Shown: piece after piece, positions 16,888-24,435 of the stretch
How the letters are laid out: every line of letters starts with the position of its first letter
How positions within the stretch are numbered: position 1 is the stretch's first letter
DNA from: Propionicimonas sp.
GTDB taxonomy: Bacteria; Actinomycetota; Actinomycetes; Propionibacteriales; Propionibacteriaceae
NCBI RefSeq assembly: GCF_029975155.1
Contig: NZ_JARKPQ010000055.1
Location: 1-40,969 of the forward strand
Direction: 5' to 3'
Length of the DNA stretch: 40,969 bases
Notes under the pieces: model-generated
Told to the model about the DNA's origin: nothing
Seen by the model: only the letters and a program-made list of their open reading frames with translations
Databases searched by the model: none
Translations under genes and position numbers: made by a program

Positions 16888-17986
16888 CTTCGCCCTTCTC
16901 GTGCCAGCACCGCAGCAGTGCCGTCCGGTCGATCTTGCCTATCGATGTGTACGCCAAGGTGGCGGCCCGCCGCAATTCCCGCGGCGCAACCGCACGGCCG
17001 AGCCGGGGTTCGAGCCGGTTCCGCACCTCCGTGAGGTCGTGGTCGCCGGTGGTCACCGCGACGAGCCGGTGTCCCCACCTCTCGTCCGGGACGGCCAGCA
17101 GCGCGAGCACCCCCGGACCGAACTCCTCGTCACAGGCCCGCTGCGCGGCGCCGAGGTCGACCTTCGCTCCCCCGGAGATCACCACGTCGTCGATCCGGCC
17201 GAGCACCTGGAGGCGGCCGTCCAGCCAGCGGCCGCGGTCATTGGTGCGGACGAGGTCGCCGCTGAGCACCTCGCGCGTCAGGTCGGGGCGCAGCCGGTAG
17301 CCCGAGAACGCCATCGGGCCGCCGAGGGAGAGCCGGCCGACGCCGGGGTCGGCCTCGTTCTCCGCCTCGATCTCGACGCGGACCCCGTCCAGCGGCACCC
17401 CGTCGTAGACGCAGCCGCCGCAGGTCTCGCTCATGCCGTACGTGGTCACCACCCTGATCCCGGCCTCGCGCGCCCGATCGCGCAGGCCCACCGGAACCGC
17501 GCTGCCGCCCACCAGGATCGCGGCGTAGTCCGGGAGCACGGCGCGCAGCCGCGCGTCCGCGAGGGCCCGGTCGAGTTGCGCCGCGACCAGCGAGAGGTAG
17601 GTGCGGCCGTCCGGCTCGGGCAGGTCGGCCAGATCGGAGCGAGCACAGCGGACGCGGGTGCCGGCCACGACGGCCCGCGCGATCGTCATCAGGCCGGCGA
17701 CGTGCTGGGTCGGCAGCGCGCACACCCACTCCCCCGGCCCGCCGAGACGGTGGTGCGCCGCGGTGGCTGCGAACCGGACGGCGTTCGCACCGAGCACCAC
17801 GGCCTTCGGCTCACCGGTCGACCCGGACGTGGTCACCACGGCCGCGGTACCCGGCTCGACCGGCTCGTCGAGGCCCAGCGCCGGCAGCAGCCGCGCCTCG
17901 GGACCGGGGGCGACCGGCGGTCCGCCGGCCAGCGCGTCCGCGAGGCCACCGACCAGGTCGGTGCCAGTGAGCAGCCGCAATCGCAC
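16871..17986 (-). CDS. menE: o-Succinylbenzoate-CoA ligase
   Basis: A 371-residue AMP-forming acyl-CoA synthetase, shorter than the usual 450-500 residues but typical of actinobacterial MenE. It shows the P-loop TTSGSTGEPK at 52-61, TYGMSETCGG near 190, the GRIDDVVISGGAKVDL hinge region near 265, and the C-terminal catalytic lysine motif IGKIDR. It activates o-succinylbenzoate before MenB closes the ring. The start is GTG at 17986; TAGGGT on the minus strand ends 6 bases upstream and there is no ribosome site, so the operon message is probably leaderless. It overlaps menA by 17 bases. Confidence 0.9.
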   Translation of the reverse strand: MRLRLLTGTDLVGGLADALAGGPPVAPGPEARLLPALGLDEPVEPGTAAVVTTSGSTGEPKAVVLGANAVRFAATAAHHRLGGPGEWVCALPTQHVAGLMTIARAVVAGTRVRCARSDLADLPEPDGRTYLSLVAAQLDRALADARLRAVLPDYAAILVGGSAVPVGLRDRAREAGIRVVTTYGMSETCGGCVYDGVPLDGVRVEIEAENEADPGVGRLSLGGPMAFSGYRLRPDLTREVLSGDLVRTNDRGRWLDGRLQVLGRIDDVVISGGAKVDLGAAQRACDEEFGPGVLALLAVPDERWGHRLVAVTTGDHDLTEVRNRLEPRLGRAVAPRELRRAATLAYTSIGKIDRTALLRCWHEKGEDGVTG

Positions 17987-17992
17987 GCCCCA

Positions 17993-17998
17993 ACCCTA
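17993..17998 (-). promoter_or_regulatory. Leaderless -10 box of the men operon
   Basis: Minus-strand TAGGGT, 6 bases before the menE GTG. No clear -35 is visible. The rest of the 17987-18104 gap holds only the promoter area of the rightward lysozyme-like gene. Confidence 0.55.
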
Positions 17999-18104
17999 GG
18001 GTGTGGCGCCCAACGCCGGCTGGCGCCGCGATCGATCCAGCGTTGCCCGACTCACCGCAAACCTGAGTTTTACCTGAGAGCTCTCTTATGGAAGACTGCT
18101 CCCC

Positions 18105-18677
18105 GTGCTGAGACTCCGGACCGTGCGCGCGGGCATCGTCGCCCTCGCCGCAGTCTTCGGGATCACGCCGTTCGTCCCGGGCGCCGATCTTCTGGCCAGA
18201 GCCATGACCCCGCCCACCTCGGCGGCGACCACCGACACCAGCCAGACGGCCGAACTGGCGGCCTACCGGCAGTCTCTGCTGCACCGGCAGAGCTCCGCGA
18301 TCGACATCCACAACGCCACGATCAAGGCGCTGCACGAGCAGAAGGTGCAGGAGCTCGGATACGAGCCGTCGATCACCGATCCGCGGGAGATCGCCCGGCA
18401 GATCATGATCAACAAGTACGGGTGGGGCGACGACCAGTTCGGCTGCTACAACTCGATCATCATGCGCGAGAGCCGGTGGGACCCGTACGCGGACAACCCC
18501 CACTCCAGTGCCTACGGCATCCCGCAGGCACTGCCAGGCAGCAAGATGGCCAGCTTCGGCTCGGACTGGCGGACGAACCCCGCCACCCAGATCCGCTGGG
18601 GCCTCGACTACGTGCACGACCGCTACGGCACCCCCTGCCAGGCCTGGGGCTTCAAGCGCTCCCACGGCTGGTACTGA
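18105..18677 (+). CDS. Secreted lysozyme-like (lytic transglycosylase fold) protein
   Basis: A 190-residue protein starting at GTG, with GGAAGA about 9 bases upstream. Residues about 8-27 are a hydrophobic signal segment. The region to about residue 105 is a helical linker rich in Gln, His and Lys, possibly a coiled coil. The C-terminal 75 residues form the lysozyme-like domain of aggregation-promoting factors and mycobacterial resuscitation-like proteins: CYNSIIMRESRWDPYADNPHS with the likely catalytic glutamate, AYGIPQALPGSKMA, and the ending CQAWGFKRSHGWY. It probably acts on peptidoglycan outside the membrane. It is monocistronic. Confidence 0.87.
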   Translation: MLRLRTVRAGIVALAAVFGITPFVPGADLLARAMTPPTSAATTDTSQTAELAAYRQSLLHRQSSAIDIHNATIKALHEQKVQELGYEPSITDPREIARQIMINKYGWGDDQFGCYNSIIMRESRWDPYADNPHSSAYGIPQALPGSKMASFGSDWRTNPATQIRWGLDYVHDRYGTPCQAWGFKRSHGWY

Positions 18678-18716
18678 GCTTCACCGACGCGGCCCAAGCG
18701 TCATCCCGGCGAGACC

Positions 18717-18797
18717 GTCATCCCGGGCTTGACCCGGGATCCCCGGCGCCCGGCTGGCAACGCAGGTCACGGGATCCCGGGTCAAGCCCGGGATGAC
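18717..18797. repeat. Perfect 27-bp inverted repeat
   Basis: Arms 18717-18743 and 18771-18797 are exact inverted copies with a 27-base loop. Each arm is itself nearly palindromic (TCCCGGGCTTGACCCGGGA). Arms beginning GTCATCCCGGGCTTGACCC are a common intergenic repeat in many bacterial genomes. It lies between the convergent lysozyme-like and response regulator genes and may block read-through from both sides. Confidence 0.8.
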
Positions 18798-18912
18798 AAA
18801 AAAAGGGGCCCGGGACGACAAAAGGGGGGCCCGGGATGACAAAAAGGGGGCCTGGGACGACGACCGGGGCCCGGGACGACAAAGGGAAGCCGGGACGACG
18901 AGGAGCAGAGGC
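18790..18912. repeat. Six-unit imperfect tandem repeat
   Basis: Units of 19-22 bases begin at 18790, 18812, 18833, 18854, 18873 and 18892, each starting GGGAYGAC, followed by an A-run in four of the units and a G/C tail. The first unit overlaps the end of the palindrome arm. The array stops exactly at the response regulator stop codon. Confidence 0.8.
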
Positions 18913-19560
18913 TCAGAGGTGGGGCTCAACCGGGGGGACGATGCCGTCCTCGATCGCGCGGCGGAACAGGTCGAGCTTGCTCGCCGCCGGGCGGTTCACG
19001 TTGGTGTACTTCACGCGGATGCGCTTGAGGTACTCCTTGACGCTGTTCTCGGTGATCGTCAGCCGCCCGGCGACCTCGGGCACCTCGAAGCCGCCGGCGT
19101 ACAGGGCCAGCACCTCGCGCTCCCTGGGTCCGAGGTTCGCGGCGACGTAGGACGCGTCGCCCTCGATGGCGGCGAGGATCTCCTGGCTGATCACCACCTG
19201 TCCCTCGGCCACGGCCTCGATCGAGGCGAGGGTCACCGAGATCGGCTCCGCCTTGCGGCAGACGCCGGCGGCCCCGCCGGCGAGCGCACGGCGCAGCAGC
19301 CGGACGTTGTCGGCGATCGAGTAGACCAGCACCTTGTAGCCGGCGTCGATCAGCTGCTCGGTGTTGTCCAGGGGGTCGGAGCCGTCGTCGAGCTGCAGGT
19401 CGAGCAGCACGACGTCGGCCTGCACCCCCTTCGCGAGGAACTCCGGCACGGTACCCGCCCCGTCGACCAGGGTGACCTGATGGCCGGGGTGGTTGTGCAG
19501 GGCCGCCGACATACCCAGGCGGATGGCTTCATGGTCGTCAATGACTGCGGTGGTGATCAT
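18913..19560 (-). CDS. LuxR/NarL-type response regulator
   Basis: A 215-residue two-component regulator. The receiver domain has acidic residues D8-D9, phospho-acceptor D54 in VLLDLQL and K103. The C-terminal LuxR-type helix-turn-helix reads LGPREREVLALYAGG through ENSVKEYLKRIRVKYTNVNR. The TNVNRPAASK ending differs from the usual GVRNRTEAV motif but is still recognisable. It lies 11 bases after the sensor kinase gene at 19572, its certain partner. The target genes are unknown. Confidence 0.92.
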   Translation of the reverse strand: MITTAVIDDHEAIRLGMSAALHNHPGHQVTLVDGAGTVPEFLAKGVQADVVLLDLQLDDGSDPLDNTEQLIDAGYKVLVYSIADNVRLLRRALAGGAAGVCRKAEPISVTLASIEAVAEGQVVISQEILAAIEGDASYVAANLGPREREVLALYAGGFEVPEVAGRLTITENSVKEYLKRIRVKYTNVNRPAASKLDLFRRAIEDGIVPPVEPHL

Positions 19561-19571
19561 CGGTTACCAGC

Positions 19572-21782
19572 CTAACGTGTACTGACCCGACCGCTGGCGT
19601 CGAGTCCGATCAATTCGCTGCTGCCATCCTCACGCACCGCCAGCACGGTAACAACGTCCTCATATCCCTCGGGGGCCGCACGGGCCACGACCCGCTTGGT
19701 GCTGGAGTCGGTCAGCAGCCGGCCCAGGTGCTGGGTCAGGGCCACCCGGACGTCCTCCGGCAGACGGGTTCCCCTGCTGTCGACGAGGCGGACGTCGACA
19801 CCCCGGCCACGAGCCACCTCGATGGCGTCGGAAGTGAGTTCCGACACCAGGTTGCCCGCGCGCATCGCGTCCCGCAGCCGGCTCTCCTGGGCCAGGCAGG
19901 CCGCGCGTTCCTCATCGGTGAGCCCGCTCTCGGCGTCTGCGATCCGGTTGAGCAGGGGTCCGACCTGTGCCCGCAACTGGGTGAGCCACACATCCCGCAG
20001 CACCAGCTTCGAGAAGCTCTGGGCGATCGCCTTGTTCGCCGCGGCGGACGAGCGCCGCGACGCGTTCATCCGATCGGCCAGGTCGATCAGCCAGCTCTGC
20101 AGCAACTGCGCGACCAGCATCCACGCGAACGGCGTGAACCCCACGCGCAGGGTGTCGGCGACCCCCATGTCGTGGGTGATGGCCCAGGTGGCCGAGACGA
20201 TCGCGTACACCCCGACACCGGTCCAGGCCACGCGCTCCCTGCCCCGGACGAGCACGGTGACCAGCAGCACCATCACCACGCTGCTGTGCCAGGTCGCGTA
20301 CCCGGGCCAGTGGCCGTTCGGCAGCACCGCCTGGACGGTCAGGGTGACCGCGAGCAGTATGACCACGACCAGGATGGCGTCCCTCAGCTTCATCGGGTTC
20401 TCGTCGCTGCGGGAGAGGGTGAGCCACGTCGCGAGCGCGGCCAGGGCCTGCGCGGCGAACACCGGCCAGATCGCGGTGACCTGGTCGAGGCTGGTCCAGC
20501 CCAGCAGGAACTGCAGCCCGACGAGCACCCACACCAGCCGGATCAGCAGGGGCCGGGAAAGGTCGGGGATGTCGGCGAGGACGCGTCCGGCCCGCGGTCT
20601 GCGCGGCTGCTCCGCCTCGCCGACGGTGGACTCGTCCGGCTTCCAGCTCAGCACCACCACCGTGCCCTGGCCGGGCGAGGAGTGGATCTCGGCCTTCCCG
20701 CCGATCGCCCACATCCGGTAGACCACCGACACCTGCAGGCCGAGGCGCCGTTTGGGCACGAGGGCGGGATCGAAGCCCACGCCGTTGTCGGCGATCGAGA
20801 TGGTCACCCCGCCCTTCTCCGGGCTGGCGAGCGTGACCTCCACGTCGTCCGCGCCGGAGTGCTTGGCGACGTTCAGGGCCACCTCGCGCACCACCATGCC
20901 GAGCGTGCTGGCCACCTGCTGCGGGACGGCGAGCCGCTCGACCTGCGAGACGAACCGCGCCTGCGGCACCAGCGCCGAGACCACGTCGGTGACCAACCAG
21001 GTCAGCTGGTCGCCGGTGACGGGGAGCCGTGCCTCCGTCGGCGCCTCCGCCTGGGCGAGCCGGTCGACGGCCCGCTGCGCCTGCTGGGCCACGTGCGGGT
21101 CGCCCGGGGCGTGCGCCGCCGCGACCAGGGTGGTCATCACCTCGTCGTGGACGATGCCGTCCAGGCGGTGGCGCTCCTCGAGCAGGGCCTCCTCGATGGC
21201 GGCGTCGGTCGCCTCCTTGCGGGTGGCCGCCTCCGCCTCGTCCAACTCCTTGAAGGCGTTCCCGACCACGCCGAGGGCGACGATCACCACGGAGGCGTTC
21301 ATCACCAGGTTGATCATGTCCTGGAACGCGCCCAGCATGGACGCGCTCTGGCCGGAAGGGGTCATCCGCACCGCCGCGAACAGCAGGCCGGACGCGATCG
21401 CGTACGCGAACCCCCAGCCGGTGCCGGTGGTGACGGCGAGGCAGATCGCCGCCACGCCGAGGCACATCCACAGCCAGGGGCTGCTGCCCGCCACCTGGCC
21501 GGACTCCCAGGCCGCCGGCCAGGTGATCAGGCCGAAGGTGACGACGGTGACGTAGACGAGCGCGAACGGACGCAGCTTCCAGCCCTGGAAGCTGGCGAGC
21601 ATCATGCCGACGCTGGCGACGATGATGCCGCCTCCGACGACCATCATCCACCAGCTCGCCAGGTACGGGATCTGGTCGACGGCGGCCAGCGACGCCGGGA
21701 TCAGCGTGCCGAGGCAGAACAGGGCGACGCCGCGGTCCACCCAGGCGGACAGCTGCGAGGTCTTCGGCTTCATGCTCACCAT
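19572..21782 (-). CDS. Two-part membrane sensor histidine kinase
   Basis: A 736-residue protein with an unusual layout. Residues 17-175 hold about five membrane helices. Residues 195-225 are the dimerisation helix with phospho-acceptor H212 (GIVHDEVMTTL). Residues 290-380 are the ATPase domain with N304, DNGVG at 332-336 and GQGT at 371-374. A second membrane domain follows at 412-565, then a helical region (575-660) resembling another dimerisation domain but without a histidine or ATPase motifs, then a Ser/Arg-rich end. The ATG at 21782 overlaps the deaminase gene by 7 bases. The open frame extends further upstream, but only as an overlap with that gene. Confidence 0.88.
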   Translation of the reverse strand: MVSMKPKTSQLSAWVDRGVALFCLGTLIPASLAAVDQIPYLASWWMMVVGGGIIVASVGMMLASFQGWKLRPFALVYVTVVTFGLITWPAAWESGQVAGSSPWLWMCLGVAAICLAVTTGTGWGFAYAIASGLLFAAVRMTPSGQSASMLGAFQDMINLVMNASVVIVALGVVGNAFKELDEAEAATRKEATDAAIEEALLEERHRLDGIVHDEVMTTLVAAAHAPGDPHVAQQAQRAVDRLAQAEAPTEARLPVTGDQLTWLVTDVVSALVPQARFVSQVERLAVPQQVASTLGMVVREVALNVAKHSGADDVEVTLASPEKGGVTISIADNGVGFDPALVPKRRLGLQVSVVYRMWAIGGKAEIHSSPGQGTVVVLSWKPDESTVGEAEQPRRPRAGRVLADIPDLSRPLLIRLVWVLVGLQFLLGWTSLDQVTAIWPVFAAQALAALATWLTLSRSDENPMKLRDAILVVVILLAVTLTVQAVLPNGHWPGYATWHSSVVMVLLVTVLVRGRERVAWTGVGVYAIVSATWAITHDMGVADTLRVGFTPFAWMLVAQLLQSWLIDLADRMNASRRSSAAANKAIAQSFSKLVLRDVWLTQLRAQVGPLLNRIADAESGLTDEERAACLAQESRLRDAMRAGNLVSELTSDAIEVARGRGVDVRLVDSRGTRLPEDVRVALTQHLGRLLTDSSTKRVVARAAPEGYEDVVTVLAVREDGSSELIGLDASGRVSTR

Positions 21783-22225
21783 GGGCGGCCCCAGTCGACC
21801 AGGGCATCGGCGCCGTGCTCCCCGTCCGGCCAGACCGCACGGACGATGCCGGCCGCGGCGAGGGCCTTGCGGCAGCCGGGGCACGGCGGATCGGTGATGT
21901 AGGCCGTGGCTCCCTTGGTGTCGCGCGTGGAGAACAGCAGGGCGTTCACCTCGGCGTGGATCGCAATGCAGAATCCGGGCGTCCCGGGACGGTCGTAGTC
22001 ACCGAGGCCGGGCACCTGGTCGTAGTCGAGCTGCCCCCGCGGACAGGCGCCCTCCAGGCAGTCCGGACGCCCGGGCGCGGCCCCGTTGTAGCCGGTGGCG
22101 ATGATCCGTCGATCCAGCACGAGGACCGCGCCGACCCGCCGCCGCGTGCACTTGGCACGGGCGGACACGGCGGTCGCGATGGTGAGGAAGTACTCGTCCC
22201 ACCCCGGCACCACGTGCTGGCTCAT
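21776..22225 (-). CDS. Deoxycytidylate (dCMP) deaminase family protein
   Basis: A 149-residue zinc deaminase. Zinc is held by H90 of the HAE motif (with catalytic E92) and C115/C118 of PPCPGC. The N-terminal GWDEYFLTIATAVSARAKCTRRRVGAVLV and GYNGAAPGRPDC match dCMP deaminases (ComEB-like), which make dUMP for thymidylate synthesis. GGGGAGG precedes the ATG. The kinase gene starts inside its 3' end, so the deaminase shares a message with a two-component system, an unusual pairing. Confidence 0.88.
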   Translation of the reverse strand: MSQHVVPGWDEYFLTIATAVSARAKCTRRRVGAVLVLDRRIIATGYNGAAPGRPDCLEGACPRGQLDYDQVPGLGDYDRPGTPGFCIAIHAEVNALLFSTRDTKGATAYITDPPCPGCRKALAAAGIVRAVWPDGEHGADALVDWGRPW

Positions 22226-22289
22226 TCGCCTCCCCGCTCGAGGACATCGTTCGTCGAACGCTCAGAGGCTATCGGCTGTCCCGCCGGAA

Positions 22290-23291
22290 TCAGGCGAGGT
22301 AGTCGTTGGAGAAGGCCGGTGTCGGGTCGACCCGCTGCCCCGTGAGGCCCTGCGCGGCCATGAAGTCGGCCATCGCGGCCCACTGGTCGGCATCCAGGTG
22401 TCCGTCGACGGTGCCCTCCGGCGCCCACAGCTTCGTCGTGGCGACCAGGGTCGCGCGGGCCGCGTCCTTCGCCGCGGAGGCCGACAGCGCGGGCACGTAC
22501 GTCGTCGACACCTCCAGCGCACGATCGGGGTCGGCCACCACGGCGGAGATGCCGGCCAGCATGCCGCTCGCCACGGCCTTGACCACGTCGGGGTGATCCT
22601 TGGCGTACGCGGACGTGGTGATCAGGCAGATGCCCACCAGCGGCACCTCGCCCTCGGCGATCGGGATGCTGCGGGTCGCGAAGCCACCCAGCGAGAACTG
22701 CACGGCCTCGTTGTTGCTGAACCCGACGATCGCGTCCACCTTGTCGGTGGAGAGGGCTGCCTGCTGGGTGTAGCCGATCTCCCGCACCTGCACGTCGGCC
22801 TCGCCGAGGCCGGCCGTGCGCAGCGCCACCTGGAGACCGAACCAGTTCTCGCCGTACTTGCCGGGGAGGCCGATCGAGTGGCCCTTCAGGTCGGCCAGCG
22901 TCCGGATCGGCGAGTCGGCGGGCACGATCACCTCGACCGGGTAGGTGCGGTAGTAGGCGGCCACGGCAACCAGGTCGACACCCTGGGCGCGGGCCTGCAG
23001 CAGTTCGTCCCCGCCGGCGACGACGAACTGCTCCTGACCGGCGGCGATCGCGGTGAACAGCCCCTCGGAGGTGCCGTGGTGACGCAGGGTGGGCTGCACG
23101 CCGGCCGCGGTGAACGCCCCGTCCGTCTCGGCGACGTAGAACGGGCTGAACTGGACGTTGGGGATGTAGGTCAGCCCGATCGTCGGGGACGGCAGCGCCG
23201 CGGTGGTCGGCGTGCCGGACGGGGCCGTCGGCTGGCTGCAGCCGGCGAGCAGCAGGACGGCGGCGATGGCGGCGATGATGCGGGTTCTCAC
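22290..23291 (-). CDS. ribY: ABC transporter substrate-binding lipoprotein, NMT1/THI5-like, probable flavin uptake (RibY-type)
   Basis: A 333-residue lipoprotein with lipobox LAGC at C18 and an NMT1/THI5-like binding domain (TIGLTYIPNVQFSPFYVAETDGAF, then GLPGKYGENWFGLQVALR). This family includes thiamine-precursor and aliphatic sulfonate binders. Because the permease gene immediately upstream is preceded by an FMN riboswitch, the natural reading is riboflavin or a flavin precursor uptake, as described for RibXY systems of Actinobacteria and Chloroflexi. The gene begins 13 bases after the permease stop. No ATPase gene is adjacent. Thiamine-type or sulfonate substrates are less likely given the riboswitch. 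Confidence 0.78.
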   Translation of the reverse strand: MRTRIIAAIAAVLLLAGCSQPTAPSGTPTTAALPSPTIGLTYIPNVQFSPFYVAETDGAFTAAGVQPTLRHHGTSEGLFTAIAAGQEQFVVAGGDELLQARAQGVDLVAVAAYYRTYPVEVIVPADSPIRTLADLKGHSIGLPGKYGENWFGLQVALRTAGLGEADVQVREIGYTQQAALSTDKVDAIVGFSNNEAVQFSLGGFATRSIPIAEGEVPLVGICLITTSAYAKDHPDVVKAVASGMLAGISAVVADPDRALEVSTTYVPALSASAAKDAARATLVATTKLWAPEGTVDGHLDADQWAAMADFMAAQGLTGQRVDPTPAFSNDYLA

Positions 23292-23304
23292 GTTTCGTTG
23301 CCTC

Positions 23305-24054
23305 TCAGGAGCGATGCAGGGAGTCGATGATCCGGGAGCGGCGCTCCCAGAAGTGAATGGCCGCGTAGGCGGCGGATGCGATCACGCAGAGCACGACGAT
23401 GGTCGCCAGCATGCCGGCGGTGTCGACCGATTCGCGCTGGACGGTGAGCACGGTGCCGAGCCCGGCACCGCCCATCACCATCTCGCCGACGATCGCACCG
23501 GTGACGGCGAGCGTGACCCCGTTGCGCACCCCGCCGAGGATCGACGGCAGCGCCATCGGCAACTCGACGTGGACGAGCAGCCCGACCGACGAGGCGCCGT
23601 CGATGCGGCCGGCGTCGACGACGTCGGCGTCGACATGGCGGAGGCCGACGACGGCGGAGATCAGGATCGGGAAGAACACGATCAGCGCGCAGAGCACGAT
23701 CACCGGAACCAGCCCGTAGCCCAGCCACAGCACCAGCAGGGGGGCCAGCGCGATCGCGGGGACGGCCTGGGTCGCGCCGAGGAACGGGTTGACCGCCGCG
23801 GCGGCCCACGGCGAGCGGTGGATGACCACGGCGAGGGGCAGGGCGACGACGATGCCGAGCAGCGCTCCCCCGAAGGCCTCGGCGAGGGTGACGACGAGGT
23901 AGCTGAGGTACCCCGGGTCGACGAGATCCGACACGAGCCGGGCCGCGACGGCGCCGGGCGTGGGCAGGTAGGGCGAGCCGGGTCCGGCGGTGACCGCCCA
24001 GCCCACGAGCAGCAGGACGCCGAGCAGCGTCGGGGCGAGCATTTCGCGCCTCAT
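23305..24054 (-). CDS. ribX: ABC transporter permease, probable flavin uptake (RibX-type)
   Basis: A 249-residue membrane permease with about six helices and the binding-protein-dependent permease loop around residues 160-190 (DADVVDAGRIDGASSVGLLVHVELPMALPSILGG), which docks onto an ATPase. The start ATG at 24054 follows GGAGG by 6 bases; an in-frame extension upstream would run into the riboswitch leader. It is the first gene after the FMN riboswitch and is followed by the binding-protein gene, so FMN should shut both off. Confidence 0.8.
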   Translation of the reverse strand: MRREMLAPTLLGVLLLVGWAVTAGPGSPYLPTPGAVAARLVSDLVDPGYLSYLVVTLAEAFGGALLGIVVALPLAVVIHRSPWAAAAVNPFLGATQAVPAIALAPLLVLWLGYGLVPVIVLCALIVFFPILISAVVGLRHVDADVVDAGRIDGASSVGLLVHVELPMALPSILGGVRNGVTLAVTGAIVGEMVMGGAGLGTVLTVQRESVDTAGMLATIVVLCVIASAAYAAIHFWERRSRIIDSLHRS

Positions 24055-24096
24055 CCTGCCTCCGTCCCTTCCACACGGTCCTCGTGGCCGGGGCAG
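24055..24096 (-). promoter_or_regulatory. Possible ribosome-site sequester in the riboswitch leader
   Basis: The ribosome site GGAGGCAGG (minus strand 24063-24055) can pair with CTGCC at 24096-24092. The 3' side of the aptamer P1 region (GGAGGCAGCACG) carries the same GGAGGCAG, so it could compete for that CTGCC. This suggests control of translation initiation, by inspection only. Confidence 0.4.
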
Positions 24097-24145
24097 GGCG
24101 GGATGCAGATGCGGACGCACCGCGCGACAGTGCGCGCGAGCGCCT

Positions 24146-24271
24146 CGTGCTGCCTCCCATCCGGACTTTCACCGTCGGTCCTGGAGTTCCACCAGGTCAA
24201 CCGGCCAGCTGGGCTGGACCGGGTCGCGGACTGTCACCGCCGGTTCGGAATTACACCGACCCCGGAGCACG
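24146..24271 (-). ncRNA. FMN riboswitch (RFN element)
   Basis: The minus strand carries the conserved RFN blocks in order: GGGGTCGGTGTAATTCCGA, ACCGGCGGTGACAGTCCGCGA, and GACCGACGGTGAAAGTCCGG followed by ATGGGAGG. The closing P1 helix is CGTGCT (24271-24266) with AGCACG (24151-24146). All major joining sequences of the flavin aptamer are present. It lies 91 bases upstream of the ribX start and should reduce expression when FMN is plentiful. Confidence 0.95.
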
Positions 24272-24280
24272 TTCACGGAC

Positions 24281-24286
24281 AGTCTA
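24281..24286 (-). promoter_or_regulatory. -10 box for the riboswitch transcript
   Basis: Minus-strand TAGACT lies 10 bases before the aptamer. The -35 region would fall near the edge of the hairpin element at 24303-24375; no clear -35 match is seen. Confidence 0.5.
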
Positions 24287-24302
24287 CCGCCCCCGACCCG
24301 CA

Positions 24303-24375
24303 CCGAACGCCACCGTTCGCGTCGAGCGCCTCCTCCCAGGCTGGAGCGTTTGACGCCAACGGTGGCGCTCGGCGG
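24303..24375. repeat. Dispersed hairpin element, copy 2
   Basis: Arms 24303-24323 and 24352-24372 pair at 19 of 21 positions around a 28-base loop. Compared with copy 1 (8145-8218), the outer arm and loop motifs CGCCTCC and GGCTG are shared. The inner stem differs: a C-G and G-C pair have become G-C and C-G, keeping the pairing. This copy lies between the divergent riboswitch and alanine dehydrogenase units. Confidence 0.75.
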
Positions 24376-24435
24376 ATCGCGAGGAGGAGACTGGCGCCGT
24401 CCCGGCGGGGCCGGGCACGCACAGAAAGGACTGCC

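Noticed and set aside
18105..18677. Resuscitation-promoting factor assignment for the lysozyme-like gene
   Set aside because: The domain ending CQAWGFKRSHGWY is closer to the aggregation-promoting-factor lysozyme-like domain; the Rpf-specific N-terminal domains are absent.
18717..18804. The 27-bp inverted repeat as a classic intrinsic terminator for the lysozyme-like gene
   Set aside because: The run following the stem on the transcribed strand is A, not T, so it is described as a repeat instead.
22248..22260. CGTTCGTCGAACG upstream of the deaminase gene as a LexA SOS box
   Set aside because: Actinobacterial LexA boxes are CGAAC-N4-GTTCG; here the half-sites are in the opposite order with one base between them.
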